Positions 31,301 to 40,528 of a DNA stretch of 64,000 nt are shown here, one piece after another; position 1 is the stretch's first letter; the number at the start of each line of letters is the position of its first letter. The stretch lies in the NCBI GenBank assembly GCA_900290245.1, contig OKRB01000120.1, positions 32,735 to 96,734 on the forward strand, read 5' to 3'. The position numbers were made by a program, and so were the translations under genes. Below the pieces are notes generated by a model. It was not told the DNA's origin and searched no databases. It saw only the letters and a list, made by a program, of their open reading frames with translations. Origin of the DNA: Candidatus Sulfuritelmatomonas gaucii. GTDB lineage: Bacteria; Acidobacteriota; Terriglobia; Terriglobales; Acidobacteriaceae.

Positions 31301-32025
31301 GTGAAATAGTTCCACATGATGCGTTGGCCGCCGACCGAGATCGACTGGCTGCCGCGATCGCCGCCGAGGCGGCTGCCTGCCTGGCCAGCGCCAGGAGAAA
31401 CCGTGTTGACGTTGGACGAAAGAGCTACCAGTGACAGGTAGTTTCGGCCGTTCAGCGGCATCTCGTTGATGGCCTGATTCTCGATCACGGTGCCGAGGGA
31501 GGCGTTCTCAGCCTGAAGCATCGCGCCTGTGGCTTCAACCGTGACCGTCGCGGTCACGGCTCCCACCTGCATCGTGAAGTCCTGGCGCAGCGATTGCTGC
31601 ACCTGCAGTTCCAGGGCTTCGCTGGTTTCGGTCTTGAAGCCCGTGCGCGTTACCTGAATCTTGTAGATTGCCGGCGGAACGTCGGGAAATGTGTAATCGC
31701 CCGCGCCGGTGGTGACCGTGGAGCGTTCCGCGCTGGTACCCACATTGGTTAGCGTGACGTTCGCATCCGGAATCACAGCGCCCGTCGAATCGGCGACGTG
31801 TCCTGAAATTACGCCGGCGGTCTGTGCAGACAACCTGGCGGCCGACGACATTGCAAGGAAGAACACAAAAATGAAGCAGACTATGGAAGAACTGCATCGT
31901 CTGAGCACGGTGAAGGTACTTTTTGCGATCGGTCCTCGACCAAACGATTCCTCTGTGCCCTGGGAATTTGAAGGGAGAAACGGCGCAACGCGTCCATTTC
32001 CTGATGCATCATGATTGATCAACAT
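28366..32025 (-). CDS. TonB-dependent receptor, Oar-like
   Basis: 1219 aa; GVISGHVADSTGAVIPDANVTLTNVGTSAERSTVTTGAGDYTFPDVPPAIYKIQV, plug and C-terminal RQLQLAAKYQF. Confidence 0.92.
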   Translation of the reverse strand: MLINHDASGNGRVAPFLPSNSQGTEESFGRGPIAKSTFTVLRRCSSSIVCFIFVFFLAMSSAARLSAQTAGVISGHVADSTGAVIPDANVTLTNVGTSAERSTVTTGAGDYTFPDVPPAIYKIQVTRTGFKTETSEALELQVQQSLRQDFTMQVGAVTATVTVEATGAMLQAENASLGTVIENQAINEMPLNGRNYLSLVALSSNVNTVSPGAGQAGSRLGGDRGSQSISVGGQRIMWNYFTLDGLNNTDPDFVTYVGLPSLDGIQEFKVQTGVYPAEFGHEASQVNVLSKSGTNTYHGSMYDFIRNNTADANPYWFPYNAAPAKVYPYKWNDYGFELDGAIRIPKIYNGRDKFFFMVDDEWRKIRTVGQGSATVPSPAIAGGDFSSFTIASGAPVTIYDPATGDVNGFGKTQISCNGHLNVICSSRIAAPSTALEKYLGSSTTPFYSGGKQVANYAYPTTGPQDRQGLTVRGDFIQSQRSQYAFRYSSGNEDILSTGFMGAGSKIFTQYYQYMGSNTWTFTPHIVNEARFGYSHFFNSLGLLSAYTNDVVDAVAIPNLKGGLPSTWGIPDVSFSTGPTGTTPSIWQEIGDIGGDGPYVVTDPTWEIVDNLSWVKGKHSFRFGFEYNRQTFNQLGNQFSRGQFFAKPLATALQSGTVGSATLSGGDAFADFLLGDLYQSVVAVAVAYANYVRNVQAYYADDTYKILPNLTISAGLRYELTPPWNDTFGNNFTVDLPVMPKITDTSSTYPQSQWPFYVRQGSCTPANVYQGLAINWTASSSGLGSPPVCSNGTLPNGPLLDTHYLNFAPRLALSYSLKPTLVVRAGYGIFYSQDIGNAYFDMARNIAGRVTYTNTDSTTNIYGNSNLTWANAAPGGSGGTTVNLPASTTAFVDALEHKTTYSEQFLLNVQKQVGQDWSFEFGYQGAESKHLYGFINANVANPYGYTNGGTATSVASRTPFANMGGIQYVQDWGSGNYHAFSVKATRRFSKGLNVNASYTRGKSLDDTSGIRSQGNDELFPQNNRCIPCEYGPSAFNIRNRFVGSALYELPIGPGKLLPVNNKGLDAVIGGWQIGGIFTHQTGQAGTVILGYDNASIAAAGGNFDRPNPTGTSPYFTGSSRSLNTWLNKAAYTPAAAGYFGTLSRGTIVGPGFTNLDASLHKVFNMPYNEKHQLAIRFEAFNALNHPNWSLPTLTYNSSTFGRIGGTAAMRQLQLAAKYQF

Positions 32026-32210
32026 TGTCGACCTAGCCTCCGCTGCAAAGAGCAGCCTCGTTCGAATTCATTTAAGACCCAGCCCCCACCATTCAATCGG
32101 GGGAGCTAAATCGTATCGGTTTCGGTTAGATTTTACTGATGCGAAAGTGAAAACGGCTTGGGTGGCCTCGCGTAAGCACCACCAGTTCAACCCACGCTGT
32201 TCGATCGTGG

Positions 32211-32224
32211 AGAAAACGCTTACC
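32211..32224. promoter_or_regulatory. LacI/cre-like operator candidate AGAAAACGCTTACC
   Basis: 11/14 identical to the perfect palindrome GGTAAGCGCTTACC at 53817; lies upstream of minus-strand TBDR 28366..32025. Confidence 0.35.
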
Positions 32225-32564
32225 GGCCTGGATCAGACAGACGTGGTCCCGACTCCTTCCGTTAATCGATTTACTGGCAAAGCAACCGAATCCTAGACCC
32301 AGGAAAGCTGGACTAGCAAATCTTATTTTTCGAAGGGTATCTATCGAATTTTTCGATGTTTGATGCGGCGTAAGGGAATTGTATCGTTCGGCACGCGAGC
32401 GGACTTAGATCGGCGGACTGACGAAGTCACCGAATTCCTGAATGCATCGGCATCGAGCTCGTGGCAGCTTCGCTGAAGGCCTTCATTAGGGCGATAAACA
32501 ACCATCCCGATGCGCCGAGTGCTGCGATGGAGGCCCCGGCGTTCGGAGCTCAGTTTCAGCAGAG

Positions 32565-33818
32565 CTACCTGAAAAGTCTTGGAGCGAAGTCAGCCAGGGC
32601 CCGCCGCCACGACAGCCACTCATGCGCAGTTCCGGGAGACTCAAAGTACACATTGCTGATGCCGGCCTGGGTTAGTTCATCGCTGAATTGCTTTACGCGC
32701 GGCCCTTCCACTGATCCGGTAGACAAAAACAGCACCTTGACCTTCCCATTGAAGGCCGCAGGATCAGCAAAAGCGCCGCCGCAGCTCGTCTTCGGGTCGA
32801 ACGGGCCACCGAAGGAGCCGCAATTTCCGCTCAAGCCGCCCAGAAAGGCAAATTTGTCGAGATTTTGAAGACCCGTGGTGAAGGTCTGCATTCCGCCCAT
32901 CGACAGGCCGGCCATCGCTCGGTTTTCGCGGCCCGGCGCGACCCGGTAGTTCTTTTCGACCATGGGAATCAGATCGGTGACCATCATCTCAGTGAATGTC
33001 GTGCTCAGCCGAAACGGCGGACGAGCCGGCGAAGCGCCTCCGGCCGGCCGCTGTGCGCCTGGACCCGCTCCTGGCACTCCCGGTGCTCCGCCTGGGGGCG
33101 CCTGAGGCTGAGGCACCGCCTGCGTCAGTGCGCCGCGTGCGTTGTAAATCGTTCCATCCTCACCCGGTTTCACGGCGTTGAGATTGTCCATGACGATCAG
33201 CATCGGCTTGGCCTTGCCCACGGCGATCAGGTTATCCATGATCTGGTCCACGTGCCCCTGGAAGGTCCAGCCCAGCTCGTTTTCTCCCCAACCATGCAGA
33301 AGGTAGAGAACCGGATATCGTGCTTTCGGATTTATCTCGTAATCGGGAGGAGTGTAAATGAGGCAACGGCGCCACTGTTGCGTCACCGTGGAGAAATACC
33401 ACTGAATCCGAACAATGCCGTGGGGAACGTTTTTGTGGCTGTAGAAATCGGCGTCGGCCGCTGGAATCTCGATGGCGCTGCTCCACTCTCCGCTGCCGAA
33501 GAATGTTTGCGTGGCCGGATCGGAAACAGAGGCGCCGTCAATGTTGATCATGTAATAGTGAAACCCTTCCACGAGCGGCGTGGTCGTGACGTACCAGAGC
33601 CCGTCCGCTTCTTTCGCCATGTCGAATCCGGTGCCGACACGGACCCGCACCTTCTGGGCATCAGGCGCCGCCACACGGAACATGGCGCGGTGATCCGGAA
33701 AAACGCAGGGGTACGGAGCTCCTGGAATATTCAGCTCGGACGGCTTACAGTCGGCCGGGGGTTGTGCCCAACAGATTCCCGAAGCCAAAAACGCGAGAAT
33801 CATCGCGGTTTTTTTCAT
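32565..33818 (-). CDS. secreted CE1-like esterase (esterase N-terminal E-set domain + enterochelin-esterase/esterase-D fold)
   Basis: Likely start [93 protein letters not shown]. Confidence 0.88.
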   Translation of the reverse strand: MKKTAMILAFLASGICWAQPPADCKPSELNIPGAPYPCVFPDHRAMFRVAAPDAQKVRVRVGTGFDMAKEADGLWYVTTTPLVEGFHYYMINIDGASVSDPATQTFFGSGEWSSAIEIPAADADFYSHKNVPHGIVRIQWYFSTVTQQWRRCLIYTPPDYEINPKARYPVLYLLHGWGENELGWTFQGHVDQIMDNLIAVGKAKPMLIVMDNLNAVKPGEDGTIYNARGALTQAVPQPQAPPGGAPGVPGAGPGAQRPAGGASPARPPFRLSTTFTEMMVTDLIPMVEKNYRVAPGRENRAMAGLSMGGMQTFTTGLQNLDKFAFLGGLSGNCGSFGGPFDPKTSCGGAFADPAAFNGKVKVLFLSTGSVEGPRVKQFSDELTQAGISNVYFESPGTAHEWLSWRRALADFAPRLFR

Positions 33819-33873
33819 AGATCTCCTTTTATGCGAGCGTTTTTCGCGCGAACTAGATTTACGGTTGTTAACC

Positions 33874-33888
33874 AGCAAACGCTTTCTC
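33874..33888. promoter_or_regulatory. LacI/cre-like operator candidate AGCAAACGCTTTCTC
   Basis: About 55 bp upstream of esterase start 33818; shares an exact 14-mer GCAAACGCTTTCTC with 36747-36760. Confidence 0.45.
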
Positions 33889-34107
33889 GATGCCAAACTT
33901 TTACAGGGTTTCTTCGCGAATGTCAACGGATGGCCGAAGACCTACGGCATATACTCCGCAATAACGCAGTCGATCATGTTGGCGCAGAAAATGACATGCG
34001 GGCTGGCTGTCTCATCCGATTGCAATGCTGCTGCTCAAAAGAAATCCCTGCACCTTGCGAATGAGACAAAATACCGGTCGGGCGCAGGTTCGCGACGGAC
34101 ATCAATC

Positions 34108-36525
34108 TCATTTGGCCAGGCGGTGATAGAGCGCGGGATCGAATTCTTCCAGTCCGGTGATGCTGTGCAGATGGTTGACTGAAACCCATGGCAGCCAACT
34201 GCGATGGGTTCCGAAACCTCTGTTCATCGCCATCCCCCAGTGTTCCTGCTGCCAGCCAGGTCCCAGCAGGTCGTATGTGCGCCCCGGCAGAGCCAGCATG
34301 CTCTTGGTGTCGAACAGAAGGATCCGCGCGACATCCAGGTAGTGCGGGTCTTTCGTGTCCTCATACAGCCGAGCATAAGCAGGCGCCGCCCAATCCAGGT
34401 ACTCGTCCACGCCGCCAGGCCCGCGTGCTGTAATCCCCTGTACACCTACGGTGGGCACACCGCGTTTCCAGTTCAGATCAGAGTCGATGGCGCCGAGCGG
34501 CATGGGTACGTTCCAGATCCAGATCCAACTCTCGGTGTAATTTCCCGCCGCCTTTGCGCGTTCCAGCCACTTAGGCTCTCTGGTGGCGTCGTAGAGATCC
34601 AGGAAAGCCTCCAGGGACAACATGCCAGCTTCCTTGTCGGTGATATTCGGATTGTCAGTAGTACCGCCGACGAATACGCCGCGGCTTCCGTAGTGATCCC
34701 AGACGTAATCCGCGGCCCTGATCGCCGCTTCGATGTAACGTTTTTGCCCTGTTTCCTGGCTCAATTTCACCAACATGGGTACGGGATTGTAACTGCTCGT
34801 TCCGGAGACTTCCATCACCTTTCCGGTGCCACCTTGCCAACTCCTCGGGAAGGAGCCATCTTCTCGCTGCTGCGTAAGCAGCCAATCGCCAAACTGCTGG
34901 CACCAGAGCAGCCAGTCTTGATGTTCGCGTCCCTGCTGCTTTTCGCGGCGATACGCGTCCAGAAGCGTGCGCATGCCCTCCGACGGTCCTCTGAGAGTCA
35001 TGGTGTCGCCGGCCCAGGAATCCGCCTTCCCCGTCCACAGGTTGAAGCCTTCCCCCGCGGGAGGCGACATCGGCACCAAACGAATGAAACTGTCGATAAT
35101 TGCCAGTCCATGCTTCCGCATCTTCTGACCGCGTGGACTTGGATCGCGATCTGCCTCGATCAACAATTGATCGGCCACTTCAATGCCCTTGGAAACGAAA
35201 CCCATGATCACCTTTGGCCATTGCTCCAATTCGTTCGCGTTGGGGTCAACATCGACGCCCAGTGGGCGGGCCCACGCCGCCAACTCGGCGCTCTTTTGCG
35301 GGTTCAGTTCGTGAGCCGTGACCGGCGTGTTGGCCGGGAGGCGCGGTGGGGCCGGGAAGGAATTGCGATAGCGGCTCCAATTGCGGTAGGAACCGGGATT
35401 CCCCGTGACGGCATCGAAGAGAAACGGAACTCCGGCGCGGTCGTCCACGCTGAGGACATGGCCGTCAAGATGGTCGGTCAGCACGCGGCGGACGACTTCG
35501 AGGTCCAAGTGCATCGCAGGCGGCTTCAGAGTCTCCCACGCCCAGCGCCATGCATCGCGTTCCATGCCCGGGAAAGATACGCCTTGCCCGAAACGGAATC
35601 CCACCTGGTAACTCTGCGAGAATCCTGCCTTCACAGGGTGATAACGGCGCCGCACGACAGGAACGGGTGAGGTTTGAAACCCTCGAGTGAATTCGCTGGT
35701 CGTGCCTGGGAACCAGAAGCCGAACTCGACACCACCATCGGGAGCTTCACGCGCGCCCAGAGCTCCAAACTGAATGCGCTCGTCGATCACGGGTGTAGTG
35801 GCAGGAGCGGTGGTCTCCGCCCAAGTGGTGTCGCCGCGCGGCACCATGTCCATCACCGCCGCCCAACGACCATCGCGAAATGAGAGGGCGAAGAGCGGTG
35901 CGGACAATTCGTCTTCCCGCAGCGCAAAGCGCCTGGCGCGGTCATTCAAAACACCTCCAGGGGAGTTGTCGCCGTCGTAGGTTGGGTCTCCGTAGAGAAC
36001 GCCCGGAGCGAAACAGTCCGCGTCCGACCAGGTGATTTCAGACGTAGTTGCAAGCCGGATCGCTGAATAGAACCCGGCGTTCTCTTCAGTGCCGGTCACG
36101 GTCACGGTCCGGCTGAGCAACAAGACATTGCCCGAAACCTTCCACCGGTCGTCGATAACAAATGAGGCCTCGCCCCCACCTTTCACCGTTGCCCTCGCGA
36201 CAACTACACCGGTTTCCCGATGCACTAACTTGTAGCCGGCGGCACGCTGGCCCACGTTGTCGTTTCCGCGATAGACCTCGATCTGCGCGGGCTTCGGTTG
36301 CGTCATGCGCGGCACAGCGTTGCCGGAGATTTCGATACCCCAGTCGCCGGTGCTGGAGCGGACGAACGCGACCACTGCGCCGTTCGTCAGCCGGCCGAGT
36401 TCCATGCGATTTGCCGTGTTCGCGACCGCCGGCTCGTGCTGCGCCGGCGTAGAAGGCGCTGTGAACAGCGACGCGACCGCACCAAGCACTACGGACCGAA
36501 CTATGAAGGTTGCGGAACGGATCAT
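34108..36525 (-). CDS. secreted protein with six-hairpin-like (alpha/alpha) region, putative glycosidase; function unassigned
   Basis: 837-aa ORF 34108..36621, likely start MIRSATFIVRSVVLGAVASLF; C-terminal helical-toroid-like repeats (YIEAAIRAADYVWDHYGSRGVFVGGTTDNPNITDKEAGMLSLEAFLDLYDATREPKWLERAKAAG). Confidence 0.65.
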   Translation of the reverse strand: MIRSATFIVRSVVLGAVASLFTAPSTPAQHEPAVANTANRMELGRLTNGAVVAFVRSSTGDWGIEISGNAVPRMTQPKPAQIEVYRGNDNVGQRAAGYKLVHRETGVVVARATVKGGGEASFVIDDRWKVSGNVLLLSRTVTVTGTEENAGFYSAIRLATTSEITWSDADCFAPGVLYGDPTYDGDNSPGGVLNDRARRFALREDELSAPLFALSFRDGRWAAVMDMVPRGDTTWAETTAPATTPVIDERIQFGALGAREAPDGGVEFGFWFPGTTSEFTRGFQTSPVPVVRRRYHPVKAGFSQSYQVGFRFGQGVSFPGMERDAWRWAWETLKPPAMHLDLEVVRRVLTDHLDGHVLSVDDRAGVPFLFDAVTGNPGSYRNWSRYRNSFPAPPRLPANTPVTAHELNPQKSAELAAWARPLGVDVDPNANELEQWPKVIMGFVSKGIEVADQLLIEADRDPSPRGQKMRKHGLAIIDSFIRLVPMSPPAGEGFNLWTGKADSWAGDTMTLRGPSEGMRTLLDAYRREKQQGREHQDWLLWCQQFGDWLLTQQREDGSFPRSWQGGTGKVMEVSGTSSYNPVPMLVKLSQETGQKRYIEAAIRAADYVWDHYGSRGVFVGGTTDNPNITDKEAGMLSLEAFLDLYDATREPKWLERAKAAGNYTESWIWIWNVPMPLGAIDSDLNWKRGVPTVGVQGITARGPGGVDEYLDWAAPAYARLYEDTKDPHYLDVARILLFDTKSMLALPGRTYDLLGPGWQQEHWGMAMNRGFGTHRSWLPWVSVNHLHSITGLEEFDPALYHRLAK

Positions 36526-36745
36526 GATGGGAAACTCCCCGCAGACGACGCCCAATTGTAGCTCTCGCGCGCTCGTCCCCCTCGTCGGCAGCAGGGACTG
36601 GAAGATTGCAGACGAGTGCAATGGTGCCTCCGCGAGTTGATCCGGACCGGGATCGATCCGCGGTGGTTTTGTGATCGTGGATGAGAGTCTTCTTCCTCAA
36701 TGAGTCGCTTTACAAGTGCGACTGCACGCGATAAGCTGCCTGCTT

Positions 36746-36760
36746 GGCAAACGCTTTCTC
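36746..36760. promoter_or_regulatory. LacI/cre-like operator candidate GGCAAACGCTTTCTC
   Basis: In the divergent intergenic region between 34108..36525 (-) and 36897..38888 (+); exact 14-mer repeat of 33875-33888. Confidence 0.45.
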
Positions 36761-36896
36761 TCGCGGGCTTCGGCTCCTGAACCTGCAGCAGAACGCAGTC
36801 ATGGTTCGTCGCACGCGCAGCAAGTCTTTCAAGTGAATGCACATTGATTCCTGGCGCATCACTCCTGGCGGCTCCTGATCAAAGGAGATTGAATAC

Positions 36897-38888
36897 ATGA
36901 ATCTCAGACACGTTCTTCTCGTAGCCGCAGGTCTCCTGCTGTCGCTGGATGGCAGTGCTTTTGCGCAGGGGTCATTTCCCGCACCTCCCGCCCTCAAGCC
37001 CTTCCCGTTTGTCAGCCCGCTCTTTGGCGATGACATGGTTCTGCAGCGCGGCAAGGTGGATAGCATCTGGGGTTGGTCGGATCCAGGGGACCGCGTGCGC
37101 GTACAAGTCGGAAATAAGACCGCATCCGGCGTTGCAGACGCGGATCACCGCTGGCAGGTGCAGATACGGCCGCCGAAGACGGGCGGACCATACACGGTGC
37201 GGATCATTGGCCACCAAACGGTGGAGTTGCACAACGTGATGGTGGGCGATGTTTGGCTTTGCACCGGCCAGTCCAACATGCTGGTCCCTCTTGGGGGTGC
37301 GCTCAACGGCGCCGATGAAGTAAAGGCGGCGAATTACCCCGATATTCGCTTCTTCGACTTGTTTGGGCATTCTGCTTACAATCACACCGGTTGGATTGCG
37401 GGAAGCTGGAAGGTCGTCTTGCCAGAGACGGCAGCGCGGGTTTCGGCGGTCGCGTATTACTTCGCACGCGAGGTCCAGAAGGATGTCCACATTCCGATCG
37501 GCTTGATCGTGGATGCTGTCGGCGGAACACCGGCGGAGGCCTGGACCAGCGCCGCCGCATTGCGTCCGCTCAAGGACTTCGACGTTCCGCTCGACTTGGT
37601 TGACCGGCTGGCCGGCGAAGGCGCGCCGGAATACGGCAACTACATCCAGCATTGGTACGATCAGTACGACATCGGGCTCAAAGGGAATTGGGCTGCACCG
37701 GACTTCGACGATTCGACCTGGAAGCCGGTCACACTTCCCGGCGGTTTCGCCGAACTCGGCGTACCCGACACACCGGCGTTGGCGTGGTTCCGAAAAGAGA
37801 TCGACCTGCCGGATCCACTTCCGGCGGGCCGGGCCATGATGTTCCTCGGAATCATCGAACGCATGGACACAGTTTGGGTCAACGGGCAGGAGGCCGGCGG
37901 CAGCGCCTGGGTTGAGAATCCGCGCGTCTATTTCATGCGCCCCGGTGTGCTCAAGCCCGGACGCAACATCATTGCCATTCGCATTATGAAGACCAAGCCC
38001 GATGGCGGATTCATGAGCAAGCCCGAGGGCCTGCACCTCGTGCTTGGCGACAATAGCAATATTCCTCTTGCCGGAGCCTGGAAGGGCCAGCTGAGCGTGG
38101 ATGCACGGCCGCCGCATCTGCTGCCCATCGGCTATCAGAACTGGCCTGTGATGCCGACGGTTCTGTACGAGGGGATGCTGAAACCCGTAGCGCCGCTGTC
38201 GATCGCGGGCGTTCTTTGGTACCAGGGCGAAGAAAACTCGACAAGAGCTTATGAATATCGCAAAGTTCTTCCGGCTATGATCGCCGACTGGCGAAACCTC
38301 TTCGGCCAGGGAAATTTTCCGTTTTACATTGTCAGTTTGCCCAGGTTTAAGCAGCGCAGCGCAACGCCGGTCGACGGCGACGAGTGGGCCGAAACTCGAG
38401 AATCGCAGGCAATCACCGCCGCTAGTGTTCCCAACTCTTGCCTGGCCGTAACGATTGATACGGGTGATCCTGACGACATTCATGCAAAAGACAAGCTTCC
38501 CGTAGGCCAACGACTCGCCTATTGCGCGCTGGCCAAGCACTACGGCAAACACGTTGTGTATTCGGGACCGACTCTTAAGTCCGTTGACCGGCTCCCAAGC
38601 TCCATCCGAGTGCACTTTGTGCACACCGACGGCGGGCTTGTGGTGAGAGGCGATAAGCTCCGAGAGTTCTCCGTAGCGGGCGAAGACCGGAAGTGGTATT
38701 GGGCCGACGCCCGCATCGACGGCAACACGGTTGTCGTTTCATCGCCATCGGTGCCTCATCCGAAAGAGGCTCGTTACGCCTGGCAATCCAATCCCGAGGC
38801 AACACTGTTCAACGGAGCTGGACTGCCGGCCGCGCCCTTGCGGACCGACACTTGGCCCGGCATTACACAGAACGTGCGGCCGTATTGA
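36897..38888 (+). CDS. sialate O-acetylesterase-like SGNH carbohydrate esterase
   Basis: LCTGQSNMLVPLGGALNGADEVKAANYPDIRFF, GTPAEAWTS, VLWYQGEENSTRAYEYRKVLPAMIADWRNLFGQGNFPFYIVSLP; signal peptide; ribosome-binding site aaaggag. Confidence 0.9.
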   Translation: MNLRHVLLVAAGLLLSLDGSAFAQGSFPAPPALKPFPFVSPLFGDDMVLQRGKVDSIWGWSDPGDRVRVQVGNKTASGVADADHRWQVQIRPPKTGGPYTVRIIGHQTVELHNVMVGDVWLCTGQSNMLVPLGGALNGADEVKAANYPDIRFFDLFGHSAYNHTGWIAGSWKVVLPETAARVSAVAYYFAREVQKDVHIPIGLIVDAVGGTPAEAWTSAAALRPLKDFDVPLDLVDRLAGEGAPEYGNYIQHWYDQYDIGLKGNWAAPDFDDSTWKPVTLPGGFAELGVPDTPALAWFRKEIDLPDPLPAGRAMMFLGIIERMDTVWVNGQEAGGSAWVENPRVYFMRPGVLKPGRNIIAIRIMKTKPDGGFMSKPEGLHLVLGDNSNIPLAGAWKGQLSVDARPPHLLPIGYQNWPVMPTVLYEGMLKPVAPLSIAGVLWYQGEENSTRAYEYRKVLPAMIADWRNLFGQGNFPFYIVSLPRFKQRSATPVDGDEWAETRESQAITAASVPNSCLAVTIDTGDPDDIHAKDKLPVGQRLAYCALAKHYGKHVVYSGPTLKSVDRLPSSIRVHFVHTDGGLVVRGDKLREFSVAGEDRKWYWADARIDGNTVVVSSPSVPHPKEARYAWQSNPEATLFNGAGLPAAPLRTDTWPGITQNVRPY

Positions 38889-38958
38889 TGGGGACGCAAA
38901 TGGATGGCGGTTGCAAATGTTAATTGTCAAAGGTCAGATCTAACAGAGAATCCATCCG

Positions 38959-40227
38959 ATGAACGCAGTATTGAAACGATGTGGAGGATCCATGCGAACT
39001 CATCGCTGTGAAATAGCAGTGCTCATTGCCATTCTCGCCCTGCCAATGGCTGCCCAGCGCCGCGTGCCTAAGGATCTGAGCGATACCAGAGGATTCAATT
39101 ATCAATCTGCCGAGACCATCGGCCACGTTGAATTCTGGCTTCAATACAATCCAGCGGTCACGAAACGCGACCTGGACTACGCCAAACGGCTGCAGCTTAA
39201 TCAGGTGCGAGTGTTCGTCCCGTACGCGGCCTGGGAGAGAGACAAAGAAGGTCTCAGAAAGAATCTGCTCGATTTTGTGCGGATTGCGCATGAGCGCGGC
39301 ATCGGCGTCATGCCGACCATGCAGTACAAATTTAATGAATGGAAGGATAAGGCTGCATGGCCCAACGCGCGGCCGTTCGTTGCCGACCTGGTTGCCACTA
39401 TCGGGAAGGAACCCGGCCTCGCGATCTGGGACGTGGAGAACGAGCCGGAGTGTTGTTCCTTGCCTCCTACTCCGAACAATCGGTTGCATATGGAACATGC
39501 GATGTACATGGCCAAGGTTTTCCACGAACTCGATCCTGTAACACCGGTAACGATCGGCGCGACGTTTGCGGAAAACATGATCGACATGGGCGACGCCGTG
39601 GATGTGCTCTCGTTCCACAACTACAGCCCGACGCGCGCGCAGATTCGCGCCAGCATTGCGAAAGCGAAAGAGTACGCAGAACAAGTTCACAAGCCGCTGA
39701 TTAATACCGAGATCGGATGTATCGCGCGCGCAAACCCCTATGACGTCACGCTCCAGGAGCATATGCAAGCCCACGTCGGATGGTATATCTGGGAGTTGAT
39801 GATCACCGGGAACTGGGGAACGGTGCACGGCGTCTTCTATCCGGATGGCACGGTTCGCGATCCGTCCATCGTCGCCGCGCTCCTCGGCTTTTTCCGCAAC
39901 CGTGGAGCGGATGTGGTGGAAGATGTTCCAGACCGCGAGAACCATCTCACTGAAGCGGCAACGAAGAACAAGGCGTGGCTGGCAGACGCAAACCCGGATT
40001 GGGAGGCCGGCTTGGACTTTGCCGAAGTCTCGGCGAACCTTCTCGAGGCTGCTCAATTGTCGCCAATGCACAATCTGCCGACCAGGCAAGTGGAACTCTT
40101 GCGCAGCGGTCAACCGGACATACCTGCCTTGCGCTTGATGCTGGAGAAACTCACGTCCCTGCTCGAACCCTACAAGCTTCCACCTGGCGATCCGCGACGG
40201 TCGCGACCGCCTGGCTTTATTCGCTGA
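38959..40227 (+). CDS. GH-A clan cellulase/mannanase-like glycoside hydrolase (GH5-like)
   Basis: RGFNYQSAETIGHVEFW..., GLAIWDVENEPEC (acid/base NEP), DVLSFHNYSP, KPLINTEIGC (nucleophile E). Confidence 0.8.
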   Translation: MNAVLKRCGGSMRTHRCEIAVLIAILALPMAAQRRVPKDLSDTRGFNYQSAETIGHVEFWLQYNPAVTKRDLDYAKRLQLNQVRVFVPYAAWERDKEGLRKNLLDFVRIAHERGIGVMPTMQYKFNEWKDKAAWPNARPFVADLVATIGKEPGLAIWDVENEPECCSLPPTPNNRLHMEHAMYMAKVFHELDPVTPVTIGATFAENMIDMGDAVDVLSFHNYSPTRAQIRASIAKAKEYAEQVHKPLINTEIGCIARANPYDVTLQEHMQAHVGWYIWELMITGNWGTVHGVFYPDGTVRDPSIVAALLGFFRNRGADVVEDVPDRENHLTEAATKNKAWLADANPDWEAGLDFAEVSANLLEAAQLSPMHNLPTRQVELLRSGQPDIPALRLMLEKLTSLLEPYKLPPGDPRRSRPPGFIR

Positions 40228-40281
40228 GATTCGCCTTCACGGGAACGTAATGGGGCAGATGATGAAGTTGGCTGGCCGAGG

Positions 40282-40293
40282 ATTCGTTAACGA
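40282..40293. promoter_or_regulatory. 12-bp perfect palindrome TTCGTTAACGAA
   Basis: Intergenic, about 240 bp upstream of the beta-helix gene. Confidence 0.3.
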
Positions 40294-40528
40294 AATCAAC
40301 TCTAAACTGCAACCCGCGCTCCCGACAGCTGTCACGCGCGATCGAACCGGCCGTCGCCTTGGAAGCTATTTGAGCACCACGCATACTTTGCCCCTTCAAT
40401 GAAAGTGCCACTCTACGCTGGCCGCGGCCGGCGCACTCGGCTTCCGGCGCTGGATCACGGCTTGCGAAAAGGCAGGACACGGCATTAGTTTGTTTGTTGC
40501 GCAGTCATCTTCACTTATTGGGACAAAT

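Noticed and set aside
32865-35670. Long plus-strand ORFs (399 and 488 aa) opposite the CE1-like esterase and the 837-aa protein
   Set aside because: Antisense shadows with no domain signal; the minus-strand genes carry coherent motifs.
36972-38624. 550-aa minus-strand ORF opposite the sialate-O-acetylesterase
   Set aside because: Mirror-frame artefact; the plus strand has clear family motifs, signal peptide and ribosome-binding site.
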